Assembly: GCA_016215115.1 (NCBI GenBank)
Contig: JACRLN010000020.1
Location: forward strand, 1-64,000
Source: Nitrospirota bacterium
Lineage (GTDB): Bacteria > Nitrospirota > Thermodesulfovibrionia > UBA6902
Reading direction: 5' to 3'
DNA length: 64,000 nt
In this document: positions 50,453 to 59,575 of the stretch, piece by piece
Layout of the letters: each line of letters begins with the position of its first letter
How positions within the stretch are numbered: position 1 is the stretch's first letter
Program-made: the position numbers and the translations under genes
Notes under the pieces: generated by a model
Databases searched by the model: none
What the model was told of the DNA's origin: nothing
What the model saw: only the letters and a program-made list of their open reading frames with translations

Positions 50453-51802
50453 CTATTTTGCCTGCTGCAGTTTATTTAATATCCCCATAAACCCCGGGAA
50501 AGATGTATTGATGCAGTCGGTATCTGAAATTGTGGTCTCGCCATCAGTCATCAGCGCGGCTATTGCCATGGACATTGCAATCCTATGGTCGCCATAGCTT
50601 TGAATGAGAGCGGGTCGCAGTTTCTCCTGCCCCTCGATTATCAAACCGTCTTCAAGTTCTTCTACATTGACCCCCATCTTTCTTAGTTCAGCAGCTATGG
50701 CAGTTATCCTGTCTGACTCTTTTACTCTCAATTCCTTTGCGCCTGTTATCTTTGTTTTCCCCTGTGCCAATGAAGCAGCTACACATAAGATCGGGAACTC
50801 ATCAATTGTTTTGGGAACCATATCTCCGGCGATATCTATGCCTGAAAGGCCTGAATGCTTCACATGTATGTCAGCTACCGGCTCTCCTGAAACTTCCCTT
50901 TTGTGCTCAAGTTTGATGTTCGCACCCATGGACTGAAGGATTTTCAATAAACCGGTTCTGGTTGGATTGATCCCTGTATTTTTAATTAATAACTCTGAAC
51001 CGGGAACAATGATTCCTGCTACTATAAAAAACGCAGCCGATGAAAAGTCATTGGGAACGATTATATCAAAGGGCTTCAGCGCCGCCCTGCCTTGAACACT
51101 GACTGTCAGTCCTTTGATACTTAAATCCACCCCTGCCGCTCTCAGCATGCGTTCAGTATGATCTCTCGATTTCTCAGGTTCACTGACGGTAGTAACCCCG
51201 TCGCAGTAAAGCCCTGCAAGAAGTATTGCGGATTTCACCTGAGCGCTTGCAACAGGGGAACTGAAACTGATTGGTTTGAGTTTTCCTCCAGTTATATTTA
51301 AAGGCGGACAACTATTTTCTGATTTTATAATTGCGCCCATTTGTGTGAGAGGTTCGATAACCCTTTTCATGGGCCTGCGGGTTAATGACGCATCTCCTTT
51401 CAATGTGGCTGAAAACGGCTGTCCTGAAAGAACTCCGCAGAGAAGCCTCATAGTGGTCCCGGAGTTCCCGCAGTCTATTGCACCTTTGGGCTCCTTCAGC
51501 CCCGTCAGCCCTTTGCCGTGGATGGTTATTTCTGTCTCAGGATTCCTGTCCTCTGTAAGGGCGAGTGGCCGCTCGCCCCTACTGACTGCTGATGGCTGAT
51601 GGCTGATAGCTATTTCCACTCCCATTTGCTTAAATGCACCAATAGTGCTCAGGGGGTCTTCAGCATAGAGAAAGTTTCTGATAATGCTTTTGCCCTCTGC
51701 AAGAGATGAAAGTATTATTGCGCGATGGGAGATTGATTTATCCGGCGGGGGAATGAGTTCGCCGCGCAAGGACCCTGTATTTTTAATGCTAATTTGACTC
51801 AA
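50453..51802 (-). CDS. aroA: 3-phosphoshikimate 1-carboxyvinyltransferase (EPSP synthase)
   Basis: 449 residues. GELIPPPDKSISHRAIILSS (substrate loop), AIDCGNSGTTMRLLCGVLSG, GDASLTRRPMKRVIEPLTQM, VPNDFSSAAFFIVAG, KESDRITAIAAELRKMGVNV, SYGDHRIAMSMAIAAL. It is about 20-25 residues longer than usual because IAISHQPSAVSRGERPLALT then EDRNPE is inserted after KQMGVE (residues near 56-90). The inserted DNA is a palindrome and heptad repeat (51555-51612). The region is a surface loop in known structures, so activity may persist. It overlaps tyrA by 14 bases. Confidence 0.95.
   Translation of the reverse strand: MSQISIKNTGSLRGELIPPPDKSISHRAIILSSLAEGKSIIRNFLYAEDPLSTIGAFKQMGVEIAISHQPSAVSRGERPLALTEDRNPETEITIHGKGLTGLKEPKGAIDCGNSGTTMRLLCGVLSGQPFSATLKGDASLTRRPMKRVIEPLTQMGAIIKSENSCPPLNITGGKLKPISFSSPVASAQVKSAILLAGLYCDGVTTVSEPEKSRDHTERMLRAAGVDLSIKGLTVSVQGRAALKPFDIIVPNDFSSAAFFIVAGIIVPGSELLIKNTGINPTRTGLLKILQSMGANIKLEHKREVSGEPVADIHVKHSGLSGIDIAGDMVPKTIDEFPILCVAASLAQGKTKITGAKELRVKESDRITAIAAELRKMGVNVEELEDGLIIEGQEKLRPALIQSYGDHRIAMSMAIAALMTDGETTISDTDCINTSFPGFMGILNKLQQAK
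51555..51612. repeat. Palindrome plus TGATGGC repeats inside aroA
   Basis: GTAAGGGCGAGTGG / CCGCTCGCCCCTAC (51555-51582) is a near-perfect 28-base palindrome. It is followed by CTGCTGATGGCTGATGGCTG and ATAGCTAT, heptad-type repeats. Both are translated in frame in aroA. The palindrome type GTAGGGGCGA...TCGCCCCTAC is normally intergenic. Confidence 0.8.
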
Positions 51803-52649
51803 GGGGCTGACGTGCCTCCCTGGCTTTTATAAATTCTTTTTCAAGTCCCTTCCAGTCTGATCTTTCAATAAGCTTTGTAATATTTGAAATAGAGGATGAA
51901 AACATTTTAAGGGATTTCAGAATATTCTTTTTATTGTGAGAGCAGATATCCCGCCAGAGTTCTGCAGGACTTTTCGCGATCCTTGTCATGTCTCTCAATC
52001 CCTTGCCTCCATGATGAAGTATAGCTTCGTCAACTTTAATAATGCCGTTTACCAGTGCGTATGCAACTACATGCGGAAGGTGGCTTACGGCAGCAAAGAT
52101 CACGTCGTGCTCTTCAGGTTCCATGAGCATTGTTTTTGCGCCGACAGTCTTCCATAGGTTGATAATTTTTTTAAGGGCTGTATTGTTTGTATCCGGACCG
52201 GGAGTAATTATGCATCTGGCATTTTGGTAGAGATCGGCAGAGGCACAAGTGACCCCTGAACATTCTTTTCCTGCGATCGGATGAGCGCCCACAAAGTATA
52301 CGTCTTTCGGCATGAGCGGCCCAAGTTTTTTGACAATTTGTGCCTTTACACTGCCGACATCTGTAACTATGGCACCCTTTTTTAAATTTCGGCGTATATT
52401 TTTCATAATGGTTTCAAACTGTCCTACAGGAACGGCAAGCATAATCAGGTCCGCATCTTTTATACCCTCAGTAAATTCAGTCGTATAGTTGTCAATAATT
52501 CCCAGTTTTTTAGCTTTGCTCAGATTCTTTTTATTCCTGCCCATACCGGTTATTTTTCCTTTAAAACCTTGCTGTTTAAGGGCAAGCGCAAATGAGCCGC
52601 CTATCAAACCAACTCCGATAATAGCGATGTGTTTGAAATCTATTTTCAT
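51789..52649 (-). CDS. tyrA: Prephenate dehydrogenase
   Basis: 286 residues. NAD-binding start HIAIIGVGLIGGSFALALKQ, then DLIMLAVPVGQFETIM, TDVGSVKAQIVKKLGPLM, FVGAHPIAGKECSGVTCASA, LPHVVAYALVNGI, GGKGLRDMTRIAKSPAELWR. It makes 4-hydroxyphenylpyruvate for tyrosine. No fused ACT domain. The aroA start lies inside its end, so the genes are translationally coupled. Upstream is aroF, with a palindromic repeat in the gap. Confidence 0.95.
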   Translation of the reverse strand: MKIDFKHIAIIGVGLIGGSFALALKQQGFKGKITGMGRNKKNLSKAKKLGIIDNYTTEFTEGIKDADLIMLAVPVGQFETIMKNIRRNLKKGAIVTDVGSVKAQIVKKLGPLMPKDVYFVGAHPIAGKECSGVTCASADLYQNARCIITPGPDTNNTALKKIINLWKTVGAKTMLMEPEEHDVIFAAVSHLPHVVAYALVNGIIKVDEAILHHGGKGLRDMTRIAKSPAELWRDICSHNKKNILKSLKMFSSSISNITKLIERSDWKGLEKEFIKAREARQPLESN

Positions 52650-52677
52650 AGCTAACTCTGTTCCAATGAATCCATGC

Positions 52678-52768
52678 CGTCATTCCAGCTTGTCTGGAAT
52701 CTTTTCCCAAGAAGGATTCCCGACGCGCGGAGCCTGTCCCGGCTTGTTCGGGGCTTGCGGGAATGACA
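52678..52768. repeat. Palindromic repeat between tyrA and aroF
   Basis: CGTCATTCCAGCTTGTCTGG, GAAGGATTCCCGACGCGCGG, GGGCTTGCGGGAATGACAG. The same family as the copy at 37468. Confidence 0.65.
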
Positions 52769-52810
52769 GAAAAAAATCAAGTTTGTCTCCTTAACTCATA
52801 ACTCATAATT

Positions 52811-53836
52811 TTATATCTCCCTCCCAACCGCCTTTGCAACTGCTTTCAGTTCTTTCATAAGTGTATTGAATTTGGTTGGTTTTAAGGATTGTTCTCCGTC
52901 TGACAAAGCCTCTTCCGGATTTGTATGGACCTCAATCATCAGGCCGTCGGCGCCCGCTGCGATTGCAGCTTTTGACATCGGGGCCACGAGTTTCCACTGA
53001 CCTGCACCGTGACTGGGATCAACAATGACAGGAAGATGTGAAAGGCTTTTTAAAACGGGAATTGCGTTTAAATCGAGTGTATTCCTTGTTGCTGTCTCAA
53101 AGGTCCTTATGCCTCTTTCACACAGGATAACATTGTTATTCCCCTGAGCCATGATATATTCAGCAGCCATGAGAAGCTCTTTTATGGTTGCTGAAAGTCC
53201 TCTCTTCAGAACTATTGGTTTATTGTGGGAGCCGACTTCCTGAAGGAGCCTGAAATTTTGCATATTTCTTGCGCCTATCTGGATAACATCGGCATATTTA
53301 AGAATAATGTCTATATCTCTCGGATCCATGATTTCTGTAACAACAGGCAGTCCCGTTTTCTCGCGTGCCTCTGCGAGTATTTTTAATCCTTCCTCTCCAA
53401 GCCCCTGAAAAGAGTAGGGTGAAGTTCTGGGTTTGAAAGCGCCTCCTCTTATAAATGTTGCGCCTCCTTTTTTGACTTCTTTTGCAATTCTTAGAAGCGT
53501 GGGCAGATCTTCAACTGCACATGGTCCAGCTATAACGTGTATTTTTTTACCTCCAATTGCATTTTTGCCGATTTTAATAACCGTGTCCTGCTTTTGAAAA
53601 TCCCTGCTTGCAAGCCTGAACGGCTGGATAATCCTGTGGATTTTCTCAACGCCTGACATCGAAGCAAAGGCATTTGCCTCATCCTCTGTAATCTTTGAAG
53701 TGTCGCCAATAACGCCGACGACGGTTCTCTCTGTTCCCTTAGATATATTGGCCTTAAACCCTTTGCTTTCAAGTTTCTTGATAATATGACGAAGTTCTTT
53801 TTGAGTAATACTTTTTCTCAGAACTATAATATCCAT
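52811..53836 (-). CDS. aroF: 3-deoxy-7-phosphoheptulonate synthase, class I-beta
   Basis: 341 residues. Residues 1-70 are a ferredoxin-like regulatory domain ([20 protein letters not shown]), as in the Thermotoga-type enzyme. Catalytic part: [120 protein letters not shown]. It makes DAHP, the first shikimate-pathway step; the N-terminal domain suggests feedback control by aromatic amino acids. hisC is ten bases upstream. Confidence 0.95.
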   Translation of the reverse strand: MDIIVLRKSITQKELRHIIKKLESKGFKANISKGTERTVVGVIGDTSKITEDEANAFASMSGVEKIHRIIQPFRLASRDFQKQDTVIKIGKNAIGGKKIHVIAGPCAVEDLPTLLRIAKEVKKGGATFIRGGAFKPRTSPYSFQGLGEEGLKILAEAREKTGLPVVTEIMDPRDIDIILKYADVIQIGARNMQNFRLLQEVGSHNKPIVLKRGLSATIKELLMAAEYIMAQGNNNVILCERGIRTFETATRNTLDLNAIPVLKSLSHLPVIVDPSHGAGQWKLVAPMSKAAIAAGADGLMIEVHTNPEEALSDGEQSLKPTKFNTLMKELKAVAKAVGREI

Positions 53837-53846
53837 ACCAGTCTCC

Positions 53847-54935
53847 CTATCTCATCTCCTTGACTATTATTTTTAACGCTTCAATCAATCTCCTGTTCTC
53901 TTTCGGAAGACCTATTGTAACACGTATTGCATTATCACCCATAGGTCTTACAATTATCCCTTTTTTCAGAAAAGAAGTGTATATTGGAAGAGCTGTTTTA
54001 TCTTCCAAATGTATATAAATAAAATTCGCCTCTGTCGGCACATAATTAATTTTCATGGCATCGAGGCTTTTATAAAGATACTTTTTTCCTTTTTCATTTA
54101 TCAGTTTTGTTTTTGCAAGATGTTTTTCGTCGCCCATTGCTGCAACAGCGGCCTTCTGCGCCAGAGAATTTATATTAAAGGGTTGACGCACTTTATTCAT
54201 CTCTGCAATTATTTCAGCTCTTGCCATGCCGTATCCAATCCTTAATCCTGCAAGGCCGTATATTTTAGAAAAAGTCCTGAGAATAAGTATATCCCTGCCT
54301 TCTCTGAAATATTTCATGCTGTCTGCATAATCTGATGAAGCAACGTATTCATAATACGCTTCATCAATAACAACCAGCACTCCTTCGGGGATTCTTTCTA
54401 TGAATGCGCTCATCTCTGTCTTTGTGTTTATTGTGCCTGTCGGGTTATTTGGATTTGCTATGAAAATAATCCTTGTCTTTTCTGATATTCTCGAAGCCAT
54501 TTCCTGAAGATTATGACGCCACTCACGCAGAGGTACAATAATATTGTTGCCCTGTACCGCCTGTACAATCGTTGAATACACGACAAAAGAAGGGTGCGCC
54601 ATTATCGCCTCATCCCCGGGCCTGAGAAAGGTCCTGACGGCCAGCTCGATAATTTCATTGGAACCGTTGCCAAATATTATTTCTTCAGGTTGGACCCGCA
54701 ATCTTTCTGACAATGTCTGTCTGAGATAATAGCAGCTTCCGTCAGGATATCTGTTCAAATTGTCCAGTCCTTTACGAAGAGCCTTAATCGCGAGAGGTGA
54801 AGGGCCTAAAGGATTTTCATTGGAGGCAAGCTTGATGGAGCCGGTAATTCCAAGTTCCCTTTCAAGTTCCTCTATCGGTTTTCCCGGGACGTACGGCTTG
54901 ATGCTTTTTATGTGTTCTGGGGCGTGTATCATCAT
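53847..54935 (-). CDS. hisC: Histidinol-phosphate / aromatic aminotransferase
   Basis: 362 residues, PLP fold type [109 protein letters not shown] (Schiff-base Lys in FSK), [20 protein letters not shown]. The family name is HisC, but in this aromatic operon the enzyme probably also transaminates phenylpyruvate and 4-hydroxyphenylpyruvate; that is inference from place. Confidence 0.93.
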   Translation of the reverse strand: MMIHAPEHIKSIKPYVPGKPIEELERELGITGSIKLASNENPLGPSPLAIKALRKGLDNLNRYPDGSCYYLRQTLSERLRVQPEEIIFGNGSNEIIELAVRTFLRPGDEAIMAHPSFVVYSTIVQAVQGNNIIVPLREWRHNLQEMASRISEKTRIIFIANPNNPTGTINTKTEMSAFIERIPEGVLVVIDEAYYEYVASSDYADSMKYFREGRDILILRTFSKIYGLAGLRIGYGMARAEIIAEMNKVRQPFNINSLAQKAAVAAMGDEKHLAKTKLINEKGKKYLYKSLDAMKINYVPTEANFIYIHLEDKTALPIYTSFLKKGIIVRPMGDNAIRVTIGLPKENRRLIEALKIIVKEMR

Positions 54936-54977
54936 TATTCTAATAAAAGCTAATAGCTAACAGCTGTAAGCTTTCAG

Positions 54978-56045
54978 CTATTCTGCAGATGGGTAGGAGC
55001 CCAGCACTTTCAGATAGAGGCATTCCTTTTTTACATCATTAATCGCTTTTTTTACTCCCTTATCTTCTATATGGCCTTCCATATCAACAAAGAATATGTA
55101 TTCCCAGGCCTTTCTCCTAGATGGTCTTGATTCGATCTTTGTGAGGTTGAGTTTGTGTTTTGCAAAGGCCCTCAGAATCAGAAAAAGAGCGCCGGGTTTA
55201 TCTTTTATTGTCAACATTACCGATGTTTTGTCCTTTCCTGTTTTGGGCGGTGATTCTTTTGCAATTACTAAAAACCGGGTAAAGTTATTTTTATAGTCTT
55301 CGATACCTTTTTCAATAAACTGAAGATTGTATACAGAAGCGGCAAGCTCGCTTGCAACAGCGGCGGCATTTGGGTCCTTTGAAACACGCTTAGCTGCTGC
55401 TGCAGTGCTCATTTCTTCTATTACAGGTATTCCGGGAAAATTTTTTTCCAGCCATTCACGGCATTGAGCCCGGGCCTGCGGATGGGAATAAATTTTTCTG
55501 ACGTCGTCCCGGTTGCCTGTTTTTGAAAGCAGGTTATGTCTTATTTCAAGCATTATTTCAAAGGCGATTTTCAGATCAGAATCAATGAACATGTCGAGAG
55601 TGGAATTGACTACCCCTTCTGTTGAATTTTCAATTGGTACCACACCATACTGCGCCTTATCTCTTGTAACAGCTTCAAAAACTCCTTTGATGGTGCTTTC
55701 GGATATGTATTCAGCAGAAGAGCCGAATTTTCTGCTCGATGCAAGATGAGTAAAGGTTGCAGAAGGGCCTAAGTATGCAACCTTTAAAGGTTGCTGCAGG
55801 GAAAGAGATGCAGACAGGATTTCTTCATAGATCAATTTAAGGACATTATTAGGGAAAGGTCCCGGATTTATTTCTGTAAGTCTTCTGAGAATCTCTTTCT
55901 CTCTTTCAGGCGAATGTATGCTTAAATTTTTGTCCTGTTTTGCCTTTCCGATTTCAATGGCAATCGCAGCTCTCTTGTTCAGCAGTTCGAGTATACGAAG
56001 ATCGAAAGCGTCAATTTTCTTTCTTAGTTCATTGAGATCAGACAT
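54978..56045 (-). CDS. pheA: Chorismate mutase / prephenate dehydratase (P-protein)
   Basis: 355 residues. Chorismate mutase AroQ-type at 1-80 (LNELRKKIDAFDLRILELLN), prephenate dehydratase at about 90-270 (VAYLGPSATFTHLASSRKFG, YGVVPIENSTEGVVNSTLDM, NNFTRFLVIAKESPP) and ACT at about 280-355 (KTSVMLTIKDKPGALFLILR, ESRPSRRKAWEYIFFVDMEG). It leads to phenylpyruvate; the ACT ESRP motif binds phenylalanine for feedback. First gene of the aromatic block. The 42-base gap to hisC contains AGCTAATAGCTAACAGCTG-type repeats. Confidence 0.96.
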   Translation of the reverse strand: MSDLNELRKKIDAFDLRILELLNKRAAIAIEIGKAKQDKNLSIHSPEREKEILRRLTEINPGPFPNNVLKLIYEEILSASLSLQQPLKVAYLGPSATFTHLASSRKFGSSAEYISESTIKGVFEAVTRDKAQYGVVPIENSTEGVVNSTLDMFIDSDLKIAFEIMLEIRHNLLSKTGNRDDVRKIYSHPQARAQCREWLEKNFPGIPVIEEMSTAAAAKRVSKDPNAAAVASELAASVYNLQFIEKGIEDYKNNFTRFLVIAKESPPKTGKDKTSVMLTIKDKPGALFLILRAFAKHKLNLTKIESRPSRRKAWEYIFFVDMEGHIEDKGVKKAINDVKKECLYLKVLGSYPSAE

Positions 56046-56061
56046 AATATTTTCACATTAT

Positions 56062-56147
56062 TGTCATTCCCGCCCAGTCGGGAATCCTTCCCAAAAAAAG
56101 ATTCTCGTAGCGAGTCTCCGCGAAGAGTCGCTCCGACCGGAATGACC
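56062..56147. repeat. Palindromic repeat before pheA
   Basis: TGTCATTCCCGCCCAGTCGG, CGAGTCTCCGCGAAGAGTCG, CGACCGGAATGACC. It lies in the promoter region between divergent pheA and cstA. Confidence 0.65.
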
Positions 56148-56260
56148 TTTCCGGGTCCATAACAATAAAGCAATTTATTGCAATTATTGAATGTTAATTT
56201 ATCAATTACACTAAGTTTTTTCAAGGGTTGAATGTCTTTTTGTTGTATAATGAATGAATT

Positions 56261-57949
56261 ATGATCAGTCAGGTAGTTATTTTTTCAACGTTGATATTAA
56301 TAGCAGGCTATCTGTTTTACGGCAGATATCTTTCAAGGCAAATGGACCTGGACGGTTCCCGGCAAACTCCTGCGTGTCAGGTAAATGATGGAGTTGACTT
56401 TGTACCTGCAAAACCTTCCCTGCTTTTAGGTCAGCATTTTTCAGCAATTGCGGCTGCAGGTCCGATAGTGGGACCGATCCTCGCAGGTATATGGTTTGGC
56501 TGGATGCCTGCACTATTATGGATACTATTCGGTTCTATATTTATTGGCGGTGTACATGATTTGACAAGTTTAACTGCGTCAATAAGACACAAGGCTGCAT
56601 CAATAGGTGAGATTGTAAAAGTGTATATGTCCCGCACTTCGTATATTCTTTTTCTAATCTTCATATGGCTGGCCCTGATTTACGTTATTATTGCATTCAC
56701 GGATATTACTGCCCAGACTTTCAAAACCGTAACAGGTGATATGGCTTACGGGCCTGGAGTAGCAGCGTCTTCCATACTTTATCTTCTTCTTGGGGTAATT
56801 ATGGGAGTTTTTTTGTACAAGTTCAAAATTAAATTGTGGTTTGCTACCTCAATATTTTTGCCGGTAGTCTTTTTTATTATATGGATAGGGCCGAGCCTTC
56901 CTAAGTCGGTAATTTCTTTGCTGTCAGGTATCACGGTAAAGCAGTGGGATTTCATTTTATTGATATATTGTTTTGTTGCATCTGTGATACCGGTATGGTT
57001 ACTGCTTCAGCCGCGCGGTTATCTCGGAGGATGGCTATTATATATGACCATTATTATTGGTTTGATTGGCGCCATGTTTGGCGGAATGAATATAGAATAC
57101 CCGGCCTTTAATCTTGCCGGATTGAAAAGTCTGGATAACGGGAAATTGATCTTCCCCATTTTATTCATTACCGTTGCATGCGGTGCATGTTCAGGATTTC
57201 ACGGAATAGTGAGTTCCGGCACCACATCAAAACAGCTCATAAAGGAAACGGATGCACGAATTGTCGGTTACGGCGGGATGCTTCTTGAAGGGTTGGTTGG
57301 CGTGCTTGCATTGGCAACACTTATGATGATACCAAAGGGCTCCCAGAGCCTGACAAGTGATCCGAACCTTATTTATGCGCAGGGACTTGCCGGTTACCTG
57401 GGGCTTGCAGGTGTGGATTTTCATATTGCTTTTCCGTTTGCACTGCTTGCTTTCTCCACCTTTGTGTATGACACACTTGATGTTACAACGAGACTTGCAA
57501 GATATATATTTCAGGAGCTGACAGGATGGCAGACCAAAACAGGAGGGTTTTTTGCTGCCTTGATTACCCTGCTTGTACCGTTTTTATTTCTTATGTTTAC
57601 AAAAGAGAAAGGATATTTAGTTGCCTGGCCTATTTTTGGAACAAGCAATCAACTGCTTGCAAGCCTGATACTCCTTTCAATTTCAGTATGGTTAATCAAA
57701 AGCGGTAAAAATGCCGTATATGCAATTATCCCGATGATATTCATGATGACCATGACTTTGTGGTCCCTGGCGCTTTTAATTATGCCTTTCCTGAAGGCGC
57801 TATCTGAACCTTTACAGATTTTGGCTCTTAAACCCGATGCCATGATTTCGAGCATTTTTGGAATTATCCTGCTTTCACTGAGCTTAATGTTGATCTTCGA
57901 GGCGATAAGGATGTTGATATTAAAGCCGGTTGAAATCGGAAAGGTTTAA
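56261..57949 (+). CDS. cstA: CstA-family carbon-starvation / peptide transporter
   Basis: 562 residues with about 15 hydrophobic segments. Signature: DGVDFVPAKPSLLLGQHFSA, IAAAGPIVGPILAGIWFGWM, IFIGGVHDLTSLTASIRHKA, ACGACSGFHGIVSSGTTSKQ, LLEGLVGVLALATLMMIPKG, DTLDVTTRLARYIFQEL, FGTSNQLLASLILLSISVWL. CstA proteins import pyruvate or peptides. The length matches the shorter bacterial form (about 550-600) rather than the 700-residue E. coli one. A single gene, divergent from pheA. Confidence 0.93.
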   Translation: MISQVVIFSTLILIAGYLFYGRYLSRQMDLDGSRQTPACQVNDGVDFVPAKPSLLLGQHFSAIAAAGPIVGPILAGIWFGWMPALLWILFGSIFIGGVHDLTSLTASIRHKAASIGEIVKVYMSRTSYILFLIFIWLALIYVIIAFTDITAQTFKTVTGDMAYGPGVAASSILYLLLGVIMGVFLYKFKIKLWFATSIFLPVVFFIIWIGPSLPKSVISLLSGITVKQWDFILLIYCFVASVIPVWLLLQPRGYLGGWLLYMTIIIGLIGAMFGGMNIEYPAFNLAGLKSLDNGKLIFPILFITVACGACSGFHGIVSSGTTSKQLIKETDARIVGYGGMLLEGLVGVLALATLMMIPKGSQSLTSDPNLIYAQGLAGYLGLAGVDFHIAFPFALLAFSTFVYDTLDVTTRLARYIFQELTGWQTKTGGFFAALITLLVPFLFLMFTKEKGYLVAWPIFGTSNQLLASLILLSISVWLIKSGKNAVYAIIPMIFMMTMTLWSLALLIMPFLKALSEPLQILALKPDAMISSIFGIILLSLSLMLIFEAIRMLILKPVEIGKV

Positions 57950-57966
57950 ATTATTTAGCTACTAAG

Positions 57967-58102
57967 GAGTTCATAAGTAAAGACACATAAATTAGCGTCA
58001 TGCCCGAAGTTCTTAATCGGGCATCCAGTTCTTTTAATTCTCTCTGGATTCCCGCTTACTGACTGCGGGAATGACGAGCTATGGAGCCTTACTTATGAAC
58101 TC
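57967..58102. repeat. MITE-like element with 14-bp inverted ends
   Basis: GAGTTCATAAGTAA (57967-57980) and TTACTTATGAACTC (58089-58102) are exact inverted repeats. Inside lies the two-hairpin core GTCATGCCCGAAGTTCTTAA ... CTGACTGCGGGAATGAC. A further palindromic repeat, GTCATACCCGCGAAGGCGGG to TTTCACGGGAATGACG, is at 58138-58208. Together they fill most of the 380-base gap before glgC. Confidence 0.75.
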
Positions 58103-58329
58103 ATTAATACAAACGAAATTAATAATGTTACATTTGCTGTCATACCCGCGAAGGCGGGTATCCAGAAGTCCTTAAAAACACTGGATTCCCGTTTTCACGG
58201 GAATGACGACACTAATTGTTAATGTCAATTTATTTAATGCGTTTGCAATTTTATAAACCTTTTGTTTATCTTAATCATCTGTATTACAGCACCCGGAAAA
58301 TAGATTTAAATTAATTAAAATAAAAGAAT

Positions 58330-59550
58330 ATGGCTTATCCAAAAATTCTTGCAATGATCATGGCCGGTGGAAGGGGAGAAAGGCTTTTCCCCCTGACCTT
58401 TGAGCGTTCCAAACCCGCGGTTCCGTTTGGCGGTCGTTATCGCATTATTGATTTTGTCCTCAGCAATTTTATCAACTCGCAGATTTTCTCTATCTATCTC
58501 CTTGTGCAATACAAATCCCAGTCACTAATTGAGCATGTCAGGGAGAACTGGGGTCTTTCTGCAGTTATGAGCGACCATTTTGTTACGGTTGTTCCGCCGC
58601 AAATGAGGTATGGACCTGACTGGTTTCAGGGAACAGCTAACGCCGTGTTTCAAAATCTTAACCTGATACGGCAGCACAAACCCGAGCTCGTAATTGTTTT
58701 TGGAGCTGACCATATATACCGTATGGATATACGTAAGATAATAGATTTTCATCTCGAACGGAATGCCAATGCAACAGTAGCTGCAAGGCCTGTTCCCATC
58801 AGTGAAGCCAGTTCATTCGGTATAATTGATGCAGACAGTGAGTGCAGGATAAAAGGGTTTGTCGAGAAGCCAAAGAACCCGCCTTCTATGCCCAATGATC
58901 CAACCAGGGCATATTGTTCAATGGGGAATTATATTTTTAATACAGATATCCTGATCAATGCGCTTATACAGGCAGAGCGGAATAAGGAATATGATTTTGG
59001 CAAGCAAGTAATACCGAATATGTTGAATGCCGGAAAAAAGTTGTTCGCGTATGATTTTGAAAAAAACATAATTCCCGGCACCAGGCCTTATGAAGAATTG
59101 GGCTACTGGAGGGACGTCGGCACAATAAAAGCATTTTGGGATGCACATCAGGATATGCTTGGAGAAAAGCCGTTGTTTGAGATCAAAAATGAGCTGTGGC
59201 CTATCCGTCCGTCAAGAAATGAGCTGCCTGCGATGAAGATATTGGGCGGAGAAATAACCAACAGCATAATTGCAGAGGGAACAGTCATAAACAAATCAAA
59301 AATAATAAATTCTGTTATCCGCCGGGGCGTTGTTATCGAAGAGGATGTTGAAGTCAGGGACTCGATAATCATGGATTATGTTGTTCTGAAAAAAGGGTGC
59401 ACTTTAAACAAAGTAATTGTTGACGCCTACAACGTCATTGAAGAAAATGTCCATATAGGATACGACGTCAAAAAACCTTACTGGCGTGCCCATTTAGATC
59501 CTTCCGGGATAACGGTAATTGCGACTGAGAAGCAGACCGCAAGGCTTTAA
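58330..59550 (+). CDS. glgC: Glucose-1-phosphate adenylyltransferase
   Basis: 406 residues. Nucleotidyltransferase start AMIMAGGRGERLFPLTFERS, KPAVPFGGRYRIIDFVLSNF, WFQGTANAVFQNL, IVFGADHIYRMD, FGIIDADSECRIKGFVEKPK, YSMGNYIF-like YCSMGNYIFNTDIL, GYWRDVGTIKAFWDAHQDML. A left-handed beta-helix C-terminal domain follows (VINKSKIINSVIRRGVVIEE). It makes ADP-glucose for glycogen. It is far from glgB (23.5 kb) and malQ (14.7 kb), so the pathway is not one operon here. Confidence 0.96.
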   Translation: MAYPKILAMIMAGGRGERLFPLTFERSKPAVPFGGRYRIIDFVLSNFINSQIFSIYLLVQYKSQSLIEHVRENWGLSAVMSDHFVTVVPPQMRYGPDWFQGTANAVFQNLNLIRQHKPELVIVFGADHIYRMDIRKIIDFHLERNANATVAARPVPISEASSFGIIDADSECRIKGFVEKPKNPPSMPNDPTRAYCSMGNYIFNTDILINALIQAERNKEYDFGKQVIPNMLNAGKKLFAYDFEKNIIPGTRPYEELGYWRDVGTIKAFWDAHQDMLGEKPLFEIKNELWPIRPSRNELPAMKILGGEITNSIIAEGTVINKSKIINSVIRRGVVIEEDVEVRDSIIMDYVVLKKGCTLNKVIVDAYNVIEENVHIGYDVKKPYWRAHLDPSGITVIATEKQTARL

Positions 59551-59575
59551 TCGAAAGAACTCACCGAAGCCCTGT

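Noticed and set aside
58138-58208. Rho-independent terminator between cstA and glgC
   Set aside because: The hairpins belong to dispersed repeats and lack a following T-run.
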